From Flavobacterium sp. LPB0248 (GTDB lineage: Bacteria; Bacteroidota; Bacteroidia; Flavobacteriales; Flavobacteriaceae), in assembly GCF_013388355.1 (NCBI RefSeq), contig NZ_CP058246.1, positions 992,001-1,056,000 on the forward strand: a stretch of DNA of 64,000 bases, given 5' to 3'. The translations under genes were made by a program, and so were the position numbers. This document shows positions 41,519-52,307 of this stretch, one piece after another. Every line of letters begins with the position of its first letter. The first letter of the stretch is position 1. A model generated the notes under the pieces. That model saw nothing but the letters and a program-made list of their open reading frames with translations, did no database searches and was not told where the DNA came from.

Positions 41519-44152
41519 TTAGGATTCTTTGAAACTTTGTTCTATTCCCATTTGTCTAACTTTATCTAACCATTCAGAAATCATCTTTGAATTATATTTT
41601 GGTTTTCCAAATTCGTCTTTTTCTTTTTCTAAAGCTATAGCCATTAATGCATATTCATTTTCTAATGAAGTAGAGAAAATTCCCTGATCATCTGTATTTA
41701 TAGAAACTGAAAGTTGCGGGCAATCTTTTATGACATTATGATCCATTTCCAAGCCTAAATTAAAGAACTTAGTAATAGGATGCTTAGCATATTTTTTAAA
41801 TGTACCTATCAAATAATTTGATGTTGGGTTACATTCTATCCCAATATTCAAACTTGCAATAGCACGCATCATACTTTTTTGAACTTCTTCTACTAGTAAA
41901 ATATAATCATGACTAATTTCAAGTTGTTTTATCATTTTACCTTGTTCTTTAATCTTAGGATTAAAGTGATACTGTTGATATAAAAATTTCACATCAATAT
42001 TGTTCCTAACATTTTTTAATATTGAGGGGGTACCATTTATTCTGCACCTTTCCCAATAAGTTAAATTTATTTTACTATATACCTCTTCTTGTAAGTTATC
42101 AAAATAAAGATAAGGATCGTCGCCTCTCAATTTCCATGCATCAAAATAAACTGTTTGATGAAAATATTTTTTCTTGAACTCACTCTCATCAAAATTTTGT
42201 TGATATAATTCATAAAATAAAATTTCATAAAGCCTTTCTAACCTATTAACCTCATTTCTACAAATTGAAATTCCGTATTTTCTAATTTTTGCTAATAGCC
42301 AAACTGTGTTATCTAATACTGTTTGTTTTGGTAACATTAATTTATACTTCTTGAATTCATAATATTCCCTAACATCAATGCCTAAAGCTAAAGCGTGACC
42401 AATCCTATCTCCTTGACTTAGGTTTAAAAACAGAACACATTCATCAATAGCTCTTAAACCATCTAAAATATCATAAAAATCTTCTCCTGCATGATATGTT
42501 GCATACATTTTATGCTCGCTAATTTTATCTTTTAAATGATTTAAAGTCCCTTTTAGCTTATGGTTTTTCAAATATCTAAAACCTTGAGCAAAAACTTCAG
42601 GTGAAGCTGCAAATTCGCTCGAAGCTGCATCTATGCCACGAATTGATTCAGAATATTTTAAGTGACTTTCGCGTAATGTACTTATGGCTATTGACTGCTT
42701 TTTTATTTTCTTTCGTAGATCAAAATGTCTACAAGTAATATAACTCGAAATATTAGAAGTCTCGAATTTGTCTTCATCCTTTATATAATGTATAGTGTAG
42801 AAATGCTGCTCAGTTGAAATAATATTTAAGTTTTTGAAATCAGGATTAAACTCTTTTTCCGATTGAATGGCATTCTTAGTTAGAACAGTATTATATGATT
42901 TTATACTTTTTGTTAAGTCAATATAACTCTCTTTTGGCGCGATTCGTACTTCAAAAGACTTTATTTTACTATGGGTTAATGTATCATGTACTGCTAAATT
43001 TACAAATGCAGTATGATAGATCGATTTATCCCTTAGAAAAAACTCCTTTCGATTCTGATATTTAGAAAAATTTCCAAATCCAACCTTGTCATTTATTTGA
43101 ATTAATTCTGCTCTAAACTGTGCTTTAATAAGTAAATAACTATGAAACAGATAATGAAACTTTTCAAAGTCATTTTCTCTACTATAAATCTTCTTAAAAC
43201 AATCATAAAGAAATTTACGTTCACCATAAAAAATGTATGAGTGTTCTAAATTTTGCTTATGAATATTTTTAGGAATAGCATAATCAATTACTTCAACATT
43301 TTTAAAATGCTTAAAACAATGACCACAATCTTTCCTATTAAGATTTATTTCCTGATTAAGATCATTTAACCTTAAAATTAGATCATAAGAATCTATAGGA
43401 TTCGAATCTTTTGATAAATCAACTTTAAATTCTTTTCTTTTGTCGTCATATTGATCGATATTATTCAAAAAATTAAAAAGTTTTAATCTAATATAAGCTG
43501 CTTTATAAACTAAAATTTTTAACGATTTTCTTGATGTCACAGACGAATTTGAAATTTTCGTTAGTAAAGATATTTCCTTTTCTAAAAGGTCAAATTCATT
43601 TTCGAATTTATTAACATTATTCATTATATTAATCCAGCTTAAATCGAAAACTGGGCCAGATCCTTTTAAATGAAAATGATTTTCAGCAAGTCCTTTTTTA
43701 AGTAATGTTCTTAACTGTTTATTGTTTGAAAATGTTGTAGGCCTCCAAGAAAAAAAATCCCTCCTACGCTGCGAAATAGAATCTAAATAGGCAAAATGGG
43801 AACATGTAAGCAAATCTTCTCCTACATAATATGACAAATCTCTCCACTTTAATAAGTGCTCAAAAACTACAAAAGGTTCTAAATTTTCTTCAACTAATAT
43901 TTTAGAATTAAAATGAGTAAGAATATTAAATACAGATTTATTGTTCTTTTTATCATTTATTAAGAACCAATCGCTTTCCAGTTTTGTAAAAACATTACTT
44001 ATTTCATCTAATGAATAACTTGAAAATGAATACAATCCGTTTTCAATAAAATTTTGTTTAGTTATATAATCTTCTTCACTCTTTAAATTTAAAATTTTAT
44101 CCGAACAATAATTTACAAACAATAAGCGGATAGATTTACGAAGATTGTCCAT
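41519..44152 (-). CDS. rdrB: RdrB, adenosine-deaminase-like effector of a RADAR antiphage system
   Basis: The 877-residue protein carries the metal-dependent adenosine deaminase signature spread over a long chain: GLAENHFHLKGSG (HxH at about 159/161), YHAGEDF (His554, Glu557), GDRIGHALALG (His586), IECNPTSNYLIG (near 771) and SINTDDQG (Asp821/Asp822). An insert of nearly 400 residues, including a Cys pair (DCGHC near 275), separates the first and second motifs. It is much longer than housekeeping ADA (about 350). This length, the insert and the ATPase partner identify RdrB, which forms large assemblies deaminating adenosine (in RNA or ATP pools) on infection. It overlaps rdrA by 17 bp. Confidence 0.88.
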   Translation of the reverse strand: MDNLRKSIRLLFVNYCSDKILNLKSEEDYITKQNFIENGLYSFSSYSLDEISNVFTKLESDWFLINDKKNNKSVFNILTHFNSKILVEENLEPFVVFEHLLKWRDLSYYVGEDLLTCSHFAYLDSISQRRRDFFSWRPTTFSNNKQLRTLLKKGLAENHFHLKGSGPVFDLSWINIMNNVNKFENEFDLLEKEISLLTKISNSSVTSRKSLKILVYKAAYIRLKLFNFLNNIDQYDDKRKEFKVDLSKDSNPIDSYDLILRLNDLNQEINLNRKDCGHCFKHFKNVEVIDYAIPKNIHKQNLEHSYIFYGERKFLYDCFKKIYSRENDFEKFHYLFHSYLLIKAQFRAELIQINDKVGFGNFSKYQNRKEFFLRDKSIYHTAFVNLAVHDTLTHSKIKSFEVRIAPKESYIDLTKSIKSYNTVLTKNAIQSEKEFNPDFKNLNIISTEQHFYTIHYIKDEDKFETSNISSYITCRHFDLRKKIKKQSIAISTLRESHLKYSESIRGIDAASSEFAASPEVFAQGFRYLKNHKLKGTLNHLKDKISEHKMYATYHAGEDFYDILDGLRAIDECVLFLNLSQGDRIGHALALGIDVREYYEFKKYKLMLPKQTVLDNTVWLLAKIRKYGISICRNEVNRLERLYEILFYELYQQNFDESEFKKKYFHQTVYFDAWKLRGDDPYLYFDNLQEEVYSKINLTYWERCRINGTPSILKNVRNNIDVKFLYQQYHFNPKIKEQGKMIKQLEISHDYILLVEEVQKSMMRAIASLNIGIECNPTSNYLIGTFKKYAKHPITKFFNLGLEMDHNVIKDCPQLSVSINTDDQGIFSTSLENEYALMAIALEKEKDEFGKPKYNSKMISEWLDKVRQMGIEQSFKES

Positions 44153-46565
44153 CTATAATTTCATTTAAATAATCAATAAAACTTTTTAGTAGATATTTTT
44201 TCTCTTCTTCTTCAACATTTCTTTTAAAGTAACTATTACTAAATGTGGTAATTTCTTTTAATAATAAAGATTTTTCATTTTCTGATTTTATCTTTTTGTG
44301 AAAATTCGTAATTTTTGCCTTTGTAAACGATTTATTAGATAATTCTGAAATGTAATAGCGTATATCAGAGATCATCTGTTGAGTTAAATAAATTTCTGAT
44401 TTAGAGCTATTATATATTTTTAAATACTCTTTTCTAATTTCGCTATTTTTATTTTCAATTTCATTCTTCCATATTTTGAAAATTGGAAAATCATCAAAAC
44501 TCTTAATTAATTGATCTTTAGAATTATCATTAATAGAGATCAATTTTTCTAATGCCTTTCTACCTCCAACATAAATAAATTCATAAGCCCCTAAAAACTC
44601 ATCTTCAATTTTATCTTTATACTCATAAGAATACTCACTTACTGTATTAACAAATTCGTAAGCAAAAAGAGGATCATTTAAAACGTATTCTATAAATATA
44701 TCATCATATTTGAGTATATCATTTTTAAATTCTTCAGAAACGTCATTAAATATTTTATCTGACAAATTAGCTTTTAAATATTTAAAATTTGTAAAAATTG
44801 CAAAAGGTGTAAATGTACCATGACTAAAGCCTGAATCTAATTTAAAAAACAAAGTAGATGATTTTTGCTTATTTATGGTGTTGTCTGTCTTACCATAAGA
44901 GTTAATAAAACTATGTAAAAAAATAGTTTTATCATTTCTTTTTTTATCAAACAATTGATTCAGTCCATAATTAAACTCAAAAAAGTCTCTTCTATACTTA
45001 TTGTTCTCTTTTCTAAATTTTTGAATAATTCCATTATAAATAAATTTGGTTGATAAATCTTGTTCAATAATCAGGCATTCAACGGAAAAATATGCTAGGA
45101 GATAATCAATAAAAATTAATCTATCTTTATCAAGTACTGAAGTTTTCTCACCGTACTTTTCGATAATGGATAAAACATCACCCAAACTAATATTATTTGG
45201 ATTATTAATAACATATAATTCCTTAAAAAGCTCCTTATCCTCATTTTCAAGAAGTTCATATAATTTTTTAAAGATTCCAATTTTTATTAAATTCTTATTT
45301 ATATCCTTAAAAGACATAAAAAAGTCTACATAGTCAGGTCTTAAGCTATTAATTATCTTTTCAATAAGATATTTTTCAAAGACTAGCAATTGATCAATTT
45401 TATCGAATTTTAAATAATTTGCTGTATTTAATAACTCTATTGTTTCTCTGAGTGTTGTAGGTATTAAAAAATTTTGCTTAAAGCTATAATTTAAAAGAAA
45501 GAGATCTAGTCTTTTATTCAAGAACATTTTTACAATATCAACGAGATTTTCTTTAGTCTTTAATTTAAAGGTTTCATCAAAATTTTCAGATTTGATTGTA
45601 ATTTCGTTTTTTTCATCAATATCACTTATATCATTATTTCCAATTTCATTTATGTTAGGTAAATACACTAAGTGTTTATGAGGAAATAATTTTTCAAAAT
45701 ATTTAGAAGCTCTATTTCTAACCTCTTCTTCCGAAAGATTTTTTTCTTTTTCAAACATTGAGTTTTTTAATGACTGAATGATTTGTTCTTTCTTAAATGC
45801 TGTTAAAATTATTATGTTTCTTTGGATCAAAAATTGACGAATATCTTCTAACATTTGATAAATGCCATTTATATTTAAATCGAAATCATCAATTGCAATA
45901 ATCAAAAGATCTTTTTTTTCAAAAAACTCCAAATAATAATCAACAAGTCTTTTAAACGAATCTCTTAAATTACTACTTGTAGCTAATTTACTTAAGGCCT
46001 CAATAGTTTCAAGTTTGTATAAATCTTTACGATCAGAATTAATAATTTGGAGGTTCTCAAAAACACTTTGAAAGTGCTTTATTAATGTCCGTCTAATCTC
46101 ATCTGTAACTTTAGAATCTGTTTTTTTTATATTATCTTGAAATTTGAAAAACATTTTAGCTAAAATAATTTCAAACAAGCTTTCATTTCCTCTAAAAAGA
46201 GAAGGATCAATAATATCAATACTTGCAAATTTATTTTTTCTAATATTTTCAAAAGATTCACTCAACAAATTTTTGCCTAAATTTCTGCCATCAAAAAAAT
46301 CCTTATGATTTTCATCATTTTTATTTACCAAAGCATCGTTGAAAGATATCATTGACGACGATTTACCTTTTCCTCTCTCTCCAGTAAATGCAATAATATT
46401 ATTATAATCATCATATGTTATGCCTTTTTCAGATTGCTTAATAATTTCTACTACATTTTTTGATGCATCTATATAAACTTCTTTAAATATTGATTTATAA
46501 AATTCATTACCTTTTTCAATCTTAATTTTGTATTCTTGATTAAGGTCTATTGTTAATGTTGACAT
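44136..46565 (-). CDS. rdrA: RdrA, P-loop ATPase of a RADAR antiphage system
   Basis: The 809-residue protein has Walker A GERGKGKSS at about residues 62-70, an early conserved block FASIDIIDPSLF (about 113-124), and Walker B LIIAIDDFDLN at about 220-231 followed by IIILTAFKKEQ. The rest is helical, charged and AT-rich in coding. RdrA is an oligomeric ATPase that senses infection and recruits or activates RdrB. The start codon is the first ATG and is preceded by a -7 box. The gene overlaps rdrB by 17 bp in another frame, so they are cotranscribed and coupled. No RdrC/RdrD accessory gene is adjacent. Confidence 0.86.
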   Translation of the reverse strand: MSTLTIDLNQEYKIKIEKGNEFYKSIFKEVYIDASKNVVEIIKQSEKGITYDDYNNIIAFTGERGKGKSSSMISFNDALVNKNDENHKDFFDGRNLGKNLLSESFENIRKNKFASIDIIDPSLFRGNESLFEIILAKMFFKFQDNIKKTDSKVTDEIRRTLIKHFQSVFENLQIINSDRKDLYKLETIEALSKLATSSNLRDSFKRLVDYYLEFFEKKDLLIIAIDDFDLNINGIYQMLEDIRQFLIQRNIIILTAFKKEQIIQSLKNSMFEKEKNLSEEEVRNRASKYFEKLFPHKHLVYLPNINEIGNNDISDIDEKNEITIKSENFDETFKLKTKENLVDIVKMFLNKRLDLFLLNYSFKQNFLIPTTLRETIELLNTANYLKFDKIDQLLVFEKYLIEKIINSLRPDYVDFFMSFKDINKNLIKIGIFKKLYELLENEDKELFKELYVINNPNNISLGDVLSIIEKYGEKTSVLDKDRLIFIDYLLAYFSVECLIIEQDLSTKFIYNGIIQKFRKENNKYRRDFFEFNYGLNQLFDKKRNDKTIFLHSFINSYGKTDNTINKQKSSTLFFKLDSGFSHGTFTPFAIFTNFKYLKANLSDKIFNDVSEEFKNDILKYDDIFIEYVLNDPLFAYEFVNTVSEYSYEYKDKIEDEFLGAYEFIYVGGRKALEKLISINDNSKDQLIKSFDDFPIFKIWKNEIENKNSEIRKEYLKIYNSSKSEIYLTQQMISDIRYYISELSNKSFTKAKITNFHKKIKSENEKSLLLKEITTFSNSYFKRNVEEEEKKYLLKSFIDYLNEIIDGQSS

Positions 46566-46626
46566 TTATTTTTGAGTTTTTTAATCGATTAGTATTATTT
46601 TTTTATTATAAAATTTCAATGTTATT

Positions 46627-46634
46627 CAAACATA
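46627..46634 (-). promoter_or_regulatory. -7 promoter box of rdrAB
   Basis: Reads TATGTTTG on the minus strand, 61 bp upstream of the rdrA ATG. The 230-bp gap to icmF also holds the icmF terminator. Confidence 0.45.
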
Positions 46635-46741
46635 ATAATATTTCTACATTTCAGTCTTTTTTGGTTAATCTTTTTGTGTCAAATTAATAAAATAAATTAC
46701 CGAATAATTTACGGTTTTCCTCAATTCCAAACAATTTCAAC

Positions 46742-46774
46742 AAAAAAACCTCCCATTTCTGAGAGGTTTTCTTT
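46742..46774 (-). terminator. Terminator of icmF
   Basis: The hairpin AACCTCCCA-TTTC-TGAGAGGTT (one mismatch) has a T run on the minus strand, 22 bp after the stop. Confidence 0.85.
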
Positions 46775-46795
46775 AAAATTTATAAATGATAATCC

Positions 46796-49700
46796 TTACA
46801 TATTCCTTCTATACTGCCCACCTACTTCAAACAACGCCGAAGTAATCTGACCTAAAGAACAAACCTTTGTAGCTTCCATTAAGTGGTCGAATAAGTTTTC
46901 GTTTTTAATAGCGGCTTGCTGTAACGTATTTAAATGCTCGTTTACTTTTGCTTCGTGGAAATTGTGCAAGTTATCCAGCATCGTAATCTGATATTGTTTT
47001 TCTTCTTCGGTTGCGCGAATAACCTCAGCCGGAATTACCGTTGGCGAACCTTTTGAACTCAAGAACGTATTTACACCCACAATTGGGAAATCGCCGTTGT
47101 GTTTTAAAGTTTCGTAATACAAACTTTCTTCCTGAATTTTAGATCTTTGGTACATCGTTTCCATTGCACCTAGAACTCCTCCTCTTTCTGTAATTCTGTC
47201 GAATTCCTGAAGAACTGCAGCTTCAACCAAATCAGTTAATTCTTCGATGATGAACGAACCTTGAATTGGGTTTTCGTTTTTCGCTAAACCTAATTCTTTA
47301 TTAATAATCAACTGAATTGCCATCGCTCTACGAACCGATTCTTCTGTTGGTGTTGTAATCGCTTCGTCGTAAGCGTTTGTATGCAATGAATTACAGTTGT
47401 CGTAAATCGCGTATAAAGCCTGTAAAGTCGTTCTAATATCGTTGAAATCAATTTCCTGCGCGTGTAACGAACGCCCAGAAGTCTGAATATGATATTTCAG
47501 CATTTGTGCTCTTTCGTTGGCTCCGTATTTGTTTTTCATGGCTTTTGCCCAAATTTTACGCGCCACACGACCAATTACTGAATATTCTGGATCTACTCCG
47601 TTTGAGAAGAAGAACGATAAATTTGGTCCAAAATCGTTGATGTTCATGCCTCGGCTCAAATAATATTCCACGTAAGTGAAACCATTTGAAAGCGTAAACG
47701 CCAATTGTGTAATTGGGTTTGCTCCTGCCTCGGCAATATGATATCCTGAAATTGAAACCGAATAGAAATTACGAACGTTTTTAGTAATAAAATATTCCTG
47801 AACGTCACCCATTAATCTCAAAGCAAATTCGGTTGAGAAAATACAAGTATTCTGCGCCTGATCTTCTTTTAAAATATCGGCCTGAACCGTTCCACGAACT
47901 TGAGCTAAAGTTTTTACTTTTATCTCGTTATAAACCTCCAAAGGTAAAACCTGATCTCCCGTAACACCCAAAAGCATTAATCCCAAACCGTTGTTTCCGG
48001 CAGGAAGTTCACCTTGGTATCTTGGTCTTTCGATTCCTTTGTCTTTATATAGTTTATTGATTTTCGCTTCAACTTCTTTTTCTAATTCATTGGCTTTGAT
48101 GTAAATCTCACATTGCTGATCGATTGCCGCATTCATAAAGAAACCTAACAGCATTGGCGCAGGCCCGTTAATGGTCATACTTACCGAAGTTAAAGCATGA
48201 ACCAAATCGAAACCTGAATATAGTTTTTTAGCATCATCCAAACAGCAGATTGAAACTCCTGCATTTCCGATTTTTCCATAAATATCGGGACGCAAATCTG
48301 GATCGTTTCCGTATAAAGTTACACTATCAAAAGCAGTCGAAAGACGTTTTGCAGGCATTCCTGCACTCACATAATGAAAACGTTTGTTGGTTCTTTCTGG
48401 TCCGCCCTCGCCTGCAAACATTCTTGACGGATCTTCGCCTTCACGTTTAAACGGATACAATCCTGAAGCAAAAGGAAATTCTCCAGGAACATTTTCCTGT
48501 AAATTCCAACGCAGAATATCGCCCCAACCTTCATATTTAGGCAAAGCAATTTTCGGAATCTGTAAATGCGATAAACTTTCAGAATGTGTTGCAATCTTGA
48601 TTTCTTTATCACGAACTTTAAACGAGTAAACTGGATTTTTGTATTTGGCTACTTTTTCGTCCCAATTCAGGATAATTTCCCAATTGTACGGATCTAAATC
48701 CATTTTTACTTTATCGAATTGATTCAGTAAAAGATTTAAAAAGATTCTGTTTTCATCATGTTCTGCAATTCCACTAGGTAAAACAGAAGAATCTTCAATT
48801 CCAGCTTTAGTAATTTGCGGCACTTTTCCAGAAACCGATTCTATGGTTTTGAAAATTCCGTATAATTTCTGAGCTACTTTTTGCTGCGAAATAGCTGTTT
48901 CATCATAAGATCTGTTATTCTCTGCAATTTCAGATAAATAACGCGTTCTGTGTGGCGGAATCACGAAGATTTTCTCGCTCATTTCTTTTGTGATTTCAAA
49001 AGTCGATTTCAAATCTGAAGCCGTTTTTTCAACCACTTTGTCCATAATCGCTTTGTAAAGCGTGTTCATTCCCGGATCATTAAACTGCGAAGCAATCGTT
49101 CCGAAAACTGGCATTTCGTCTGGGCTTTTATCCCAAAGATTATGGTTTCTTTGATATTGTTTTTTTACATCGCGTAAAGCGTCTAAAGCGCCACGTTTAT
49201 CAAATTTGTTTAAAGCCACTAAATCGGCAAAATCAAGCATGTCGATTTTTTCTAATTGTGTTGCCGCTCCAAATTCTGGCGTCATTACATATAAGGATAC
49301 ATCAGAATGATCCATAATCTCGGTATCAGACTGACCAATTCCTGAAGTTTCCAAAATAATCAAATCGTATTTTGCAGCTTTTAAAACCTGAATCGCTTCG
49401 GCTACATATTTAGATAAAGCCAAATTGGATTGACGTGTAGCCAGCGAACGCATATAAACACGAGGATTATTAATGGCATTCATACGGATTCTATCTCCTA
49501 AAAGCGCTCCTCCTGTTTTTCTCTTAGAAGGATCGACAGAAATTAATCCGATTGTTTTTTCTGGAAAATCAATTAAAAAACGGCGAACTAATTCGTCCAC
49601 CAAAGAAGATTTTCCTGCACCACCTGTTCCTGTAATTCCTAAAACTGGAATTTTTGAAGTGGCATTGCTTTCATGAATTTTATCAAAAACTGGTTTTGCA

Positions 49701-50236
49701 ATTTCTGGGAAGTTTTCGGCTGCAGAAATTAAACGTGCAATTGCCGTTGGAATTTTATTTTCGATATGATCGATTTCTCCGTTCAGTTTATCTCCAATAG
49801 GAAAATCAGCACGTTGAACCAAATCGTTAATCATTCCTTGAAGTCCTAAAGAACGTCCATCGTCTGGAGAATAAATTCTTGTAATACCATATTCATGTAA
49901 TTCTGAAATTTCGCTAGGAAGAATTACACCACCTCCACCTCCGAAGATTTTAATGTGTCCTGCTCCTTTTTCGCGAAGCAAATCATACATATATTTAAAG
50001 TATTCGTTGTGACCACCTTGGTATGAAGTCATTGCAATAGCATTGGCATCTTCCTGAATAGCGGTATTTACCACTTCTTCTACACTTCGGTCATGACCAA
50101 GATGAATTACTTCAACCCCTGTTGACTGAATAATACGACGCATAATATTGATGGCAGCATCATGACCATCAAAAAGTGAAGCAGCAGTGACAATTCTTAC
50201 TTTATTTTTAGGAATATATGGTATTTGTTGTTCCAT
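46796..50236 (-). CDS. icmF: Fused acyl-CoA mutase IcmF (B12-binding + G-protein chaperone + mutase)
   Basis: The 1146-residue protein joins three modules. The N-terminal cobalamin-binding domain (about 1-150) has [20 protein letters not shown] and [13 protein letters not shown] MeaB-like GTPase domain (about 190-430) has [37 protein letters not shown] and [11 protein letters not shown]. The C-terminal TIM-barrel mutase has [20 protein letters not shown] and [13 protein letters not shown]. This domain order is that of IcmF, which interconverts isobutyryl-CoA and n-butyryl-CoA (or a related acyl-CoA) with a built-in repair chaperone. It is unlike the two-subunit methylmalonyl-CoA mutase. Codon use is less AT-rich than in the adjacent rdrAB. 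Confidence 0.93.
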   Translation of the reverse strand: MEQQIPYIPKNKVRIVTAASLFDGHDAAINIMRRIIQSTGVEVIHLGHDRSVEEVVNTAIQEDANAIAMTSYQGGHNEYFKYMYDLLREKGAGHIKIFGGGGGVILPSEISELHEYGITRIYSPDDGRSLGLQGMINDLVQRADFPIGDKLNGEIDHIENKIPTAIARLISAAENFPEIAKPVFDKIHESNATSKIPVLGITGTGGAGKSSLVDELVRRFLIDFPEKTIGLISVDPSKRKTGGALLGDRIRMNAINNPRVYMRSLATRQSNLALSKYVAEAIQVLKAAKYDLIILETSGIGQSDTEIMDHSDVSLYVMTPEFGAATQLEKIDMLDFADLVALNKFDKRGALDALRDVKKQYQRNHNLWDKSPDEMPVFGTIASQFNDPGMNTLYKAIMDKVVEKTASDLKSTFEITKEMSEKIFVIPPHRTRYLSEIAENNRSYDETAISQQKVAQKLYGIFKTIESVSGKVPQITKAGIEDSSVLPSGIAEHDENRIFLNLLLNQFDKVKMDLDPYNWEIILNWDEKVAKYKNPVYSFKVRDKEIKIATHSESLSHLQIPKIALPKYEGWGDILRWNLQENVPGEFPFASGLYPFKREGEDPSRMFAGEGGPERTNKRFHYVSAGMPAKRLSTAFDSVTLYGNDPDLRPDIYGKIGNAGVSICCLDDAKKLYSGFDLVHALTSVSMTINGPAPMLLGFFMNAAIDQQCEIYIKANELEKEVEAKINKLYKDKGIERPRYQGELPAGNNGLGLMLLGVTGDQVLPLEVYNEIKVKTLAQVRGTVQADILKEDQAQNTCIFSTEFALRLMGDVQEYFITKNVRNFYSVSISGYHIAEAGANPITQLAFTLSNGFTYVEYYLSRGMNINDFGPNLSFFFSNGVDPEYSVIGRVARKIWAKAMKNKYGANERAQMLKYHIQTSGRSLHAQEIDFNDIRTTLQALYAIYDNCNSLHTNAYDEAITTPTEESVRRAMAIQLIINKELGLAKNENPIQGSFIIEELTDLVEAAVLQEFDRITERGGVLGAMETMYQRSKIQEESLYYETLKHNGDFPIVGVNTFLSSKGSPTVIPAEVIRATEEEKQYQITMLDNLHNFHEAKVNEHLNTLQQAAIKNENLFDHLMEATKVCSLGQITSALFEVGGQYRRNM

Positions 50237-50530
50237 TTTATGAATATGATAATTTTAAGCGACCAATGTACAAATTATTTTAATATTTGATCAGTCAAAT
50301 AACATTATGTTAATAAAAAAGAAAATATTTTTTCTTCAATATAAAGGTAACAATTCTTGCTACTAATTGATATAAGTTAAAGAAAGCTTAAAGACATGGC
50401 AATTTCGCAACATTTAAATAAAATCAGGAAACATGTTTCGAGCTCTCTAATAGTAATTTAGCAGTGTAGAAAAGCCCCAAATTTTTACCTAAAACTTACG
50501 TAGAAAAGTAATAACGTAAAAATTAAAAAA

Positions 50531-52105
50531 ATGAAAACATTATATTCATTCACCGTCATTTTAAGTTTGAGTTTTTTTGTATTTTCTTTTAACAGTATTG
50601 AAAAAAACAATCTTACCTATAAAAAAGCTTCAAATCATTTAACCGTTTACCACAATCAAAATGATGTAGACGAAATCTCGAACGACTTCTTTAAAAGATA
50701 TTCGGATTTAAAAAAATATAAATCAGATGTCATGTCTTTGTATAAAAACAGAACTCTTGGATCTATCTGGTTTGATGAAAACGAAATCAACGAGTTTGGT
50801 TCTGTTTTGTACGAAAAAGCAAAAAAAACAGATGATTTGATTATTCCTTATCAAAAAGAAATAGACCAATTATTTGATACTTCATCAGATAAAAGCACTC
50901 TTTCTAAAACTGATGCAGATATGCTTTTGAGTTCATTATATATAGTGTACACTAAAAAAAATAATGCTGACAAGAAAAAATTAGCTTATGATAGCATGCT
51001 GAAAGATTTCTTAAACTACAGCACATTAGAAGAGGCAGAAACAACATCAGTTGCATCAAATGAAAAAGTAGAATTTGACCAGTATTACAAATTGCAAGAT
51101 GCTCTAAAAAAATACAAAAGATTAGAAAAATCTAGCAAATACAAACCTATTGTTCCGGCAGAAACTCCTTATAAAGAGTTGCGTCCTGATGCAGTTTCAA
51201 ACACTATTGCGCAAGTTAGAACTCGTTTGTATTTGTTAGGCGATTTAAAAACAGATTCTAAAAGCGATATTTACGATCGTGAATTGATGGACGCTGTAAT
51301 GAAATATAAAGTCCGTAACGGATTTAAACCTAATTATATTTTGGCAGAAGAGCATATTAACGAAATGAATATTTCGCTTGAAGATAAAGTAGCGACATTA
51401 AAACTTAACATGGAAAGATGTCGTGAGATTTCGGCCAAAATTGCAGCCAGTGATGAATATGTTTTGGTAAATGTTCCTTCTTATGAATTGTTTTATGTTA
51501 AGAACGGAAAAATAGTTTTGACTTCACCCGTATTTGTTGGCGCACCTTTAACCAAAACAACCATTTTTAATGGAGAAATTGATCGAATTGTTTTTAGCCC
51601 ATATTGGACAGTACCTCAAAGTATAGTGCAAAATGAGTTGAAATCTAAAATGGCTGAAGATCCTAATTATCTAGCAGCGAAAAACATGGAAATGGTAAAC
51701 GGACAAGTAAGACAAAAACCAGGACCAGATAATTCTTTAGGATTGGTAAAATTTATGTTTCCAAATTCTGATGATATTTACATGCACGATACGCCATCTA
51801 AAACTTTATTCGATTTTGAAAAAAGAACTTTCAGCCACGGATGTATTAATGTCAAAATGGCTAAAGAACTTGCTGTTGCCATGCTGAAAGATTATCCAGA
51901 ATGGAATCAGGCAAAAATTGATAAAGCAATGGCTGGTAAAACAGAAAACAGTTTTAAGCTGTCTAAAAAAGTACCAATTTTCATCACTTATTTTACTTCA
52001 TTGGTAAATGAAAATGGCGAAATAGGATTCTTTCAAGATGTTTACGAAAAAGATGCCAATTTAAATCGTGAAACGCTTCCCGACACTACAACTGAAATTC
52101 AATAA
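50531..52105 (+). CDS. L,D-transpeptidase family protein, exported
   Basis: The 524-residue protein has an N-terminal hydrophobic signal (about residues 5-22). A peptidoglycan-binding-like segment around residues 225-265 (IAQVRTRLYLLGDLKTDSK, LMDAVMKYKVRNGFKPN) precedes a YkuD catalytic domain. The catalytic motif is HGCIN at about His436-Cys438 (FSHGCINVKMAKELA), with IYMHDTP upstream. The family crosslinks peptidoglycan (3-3 links) or attaches proteins in the periplasm. It resembles the YcbB/LdtD type. It is monocistronic, with a strong terminator. Confidence 0.92.
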   Translation: MKTLYSFTVILSLSFFVFSFNSIEKNNLTYKKASNHLTVYHNQNDVDEISNDFFKRYSDLKKYKSDVMSLYKNRTLGSIWFDENEINEFGSVLYEKAKKTDDLIIPYQKEIDQLFDTSSDKSTLSKTDADMLLSSLYIVYTKKNNADKKKLAYDSMLKDFLNYSTLEEAETTSVASNEKVEFDQYYKLQDALKKYKRLEKSSKYKPIVPAETPYKELRPDAVSNTIAQVRTRLYLLGDLKTDSKSDIYDRELMDAVMKYKVRNGFKPNYILAEEHINEMNISLEDKVATLKLNMERCREISAKIAASDEYVLVNVPSYELFYVKNGKIVLTSPVFVGAPLTKTTIFNGEIDRIVFSPYWTVPQSIVQNELKSKMAEDPNYLAAKNMEMVNGQVRQKPGPDNSLGLVKFMFPNSDDIYMHDTPSKTLFDFEKRTFSHGCINVKMAKELAVAMLKDYPEWNQAKIDKAMAGKTENSFKLSKKVPIFITYFTSLVNENGEIGFFQDVYEKDANLNRETLPDTTTEIQ

Positions 52106-52123
52106 TTTATGCCAATAATTCAG

Positions 52124-52168
52124 AGAGAGAATTTATCAAATCTGGTTTGATAAATTCTCTCTTTTTTG
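52124..52168 (+). terminator. Terminator of the L,D-transpeptidase gene
   Basis: The 17-bp perfect arms AGAGAGAATTTATCAAA and TTTGATAAATTCTCTCT have a TCTGG loop and a T tract. Confidence 0.92.
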
Positions 52169-52307
52169 TTTGGTTAATATATTTAAAATATATCTTAAAG
52201 TATTATTATTAAATCTTTTTGAGGCAGTAGAATTACTAGAATATTTATTTTTTTGCAACTATAATTCGGCCCCATTTTTTTTATAAATGTTTAAAAAATA
52301 AACTCTT

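Noticed and set aside
46796..50236. Ordinary methylmalonyl-CoA mutase large subunit
   Set aside because: The B12 domain is N-terminal and a GTPase domain is fused in the middle, which is the IcmF arrangement; no separate small subunit is adjacent.
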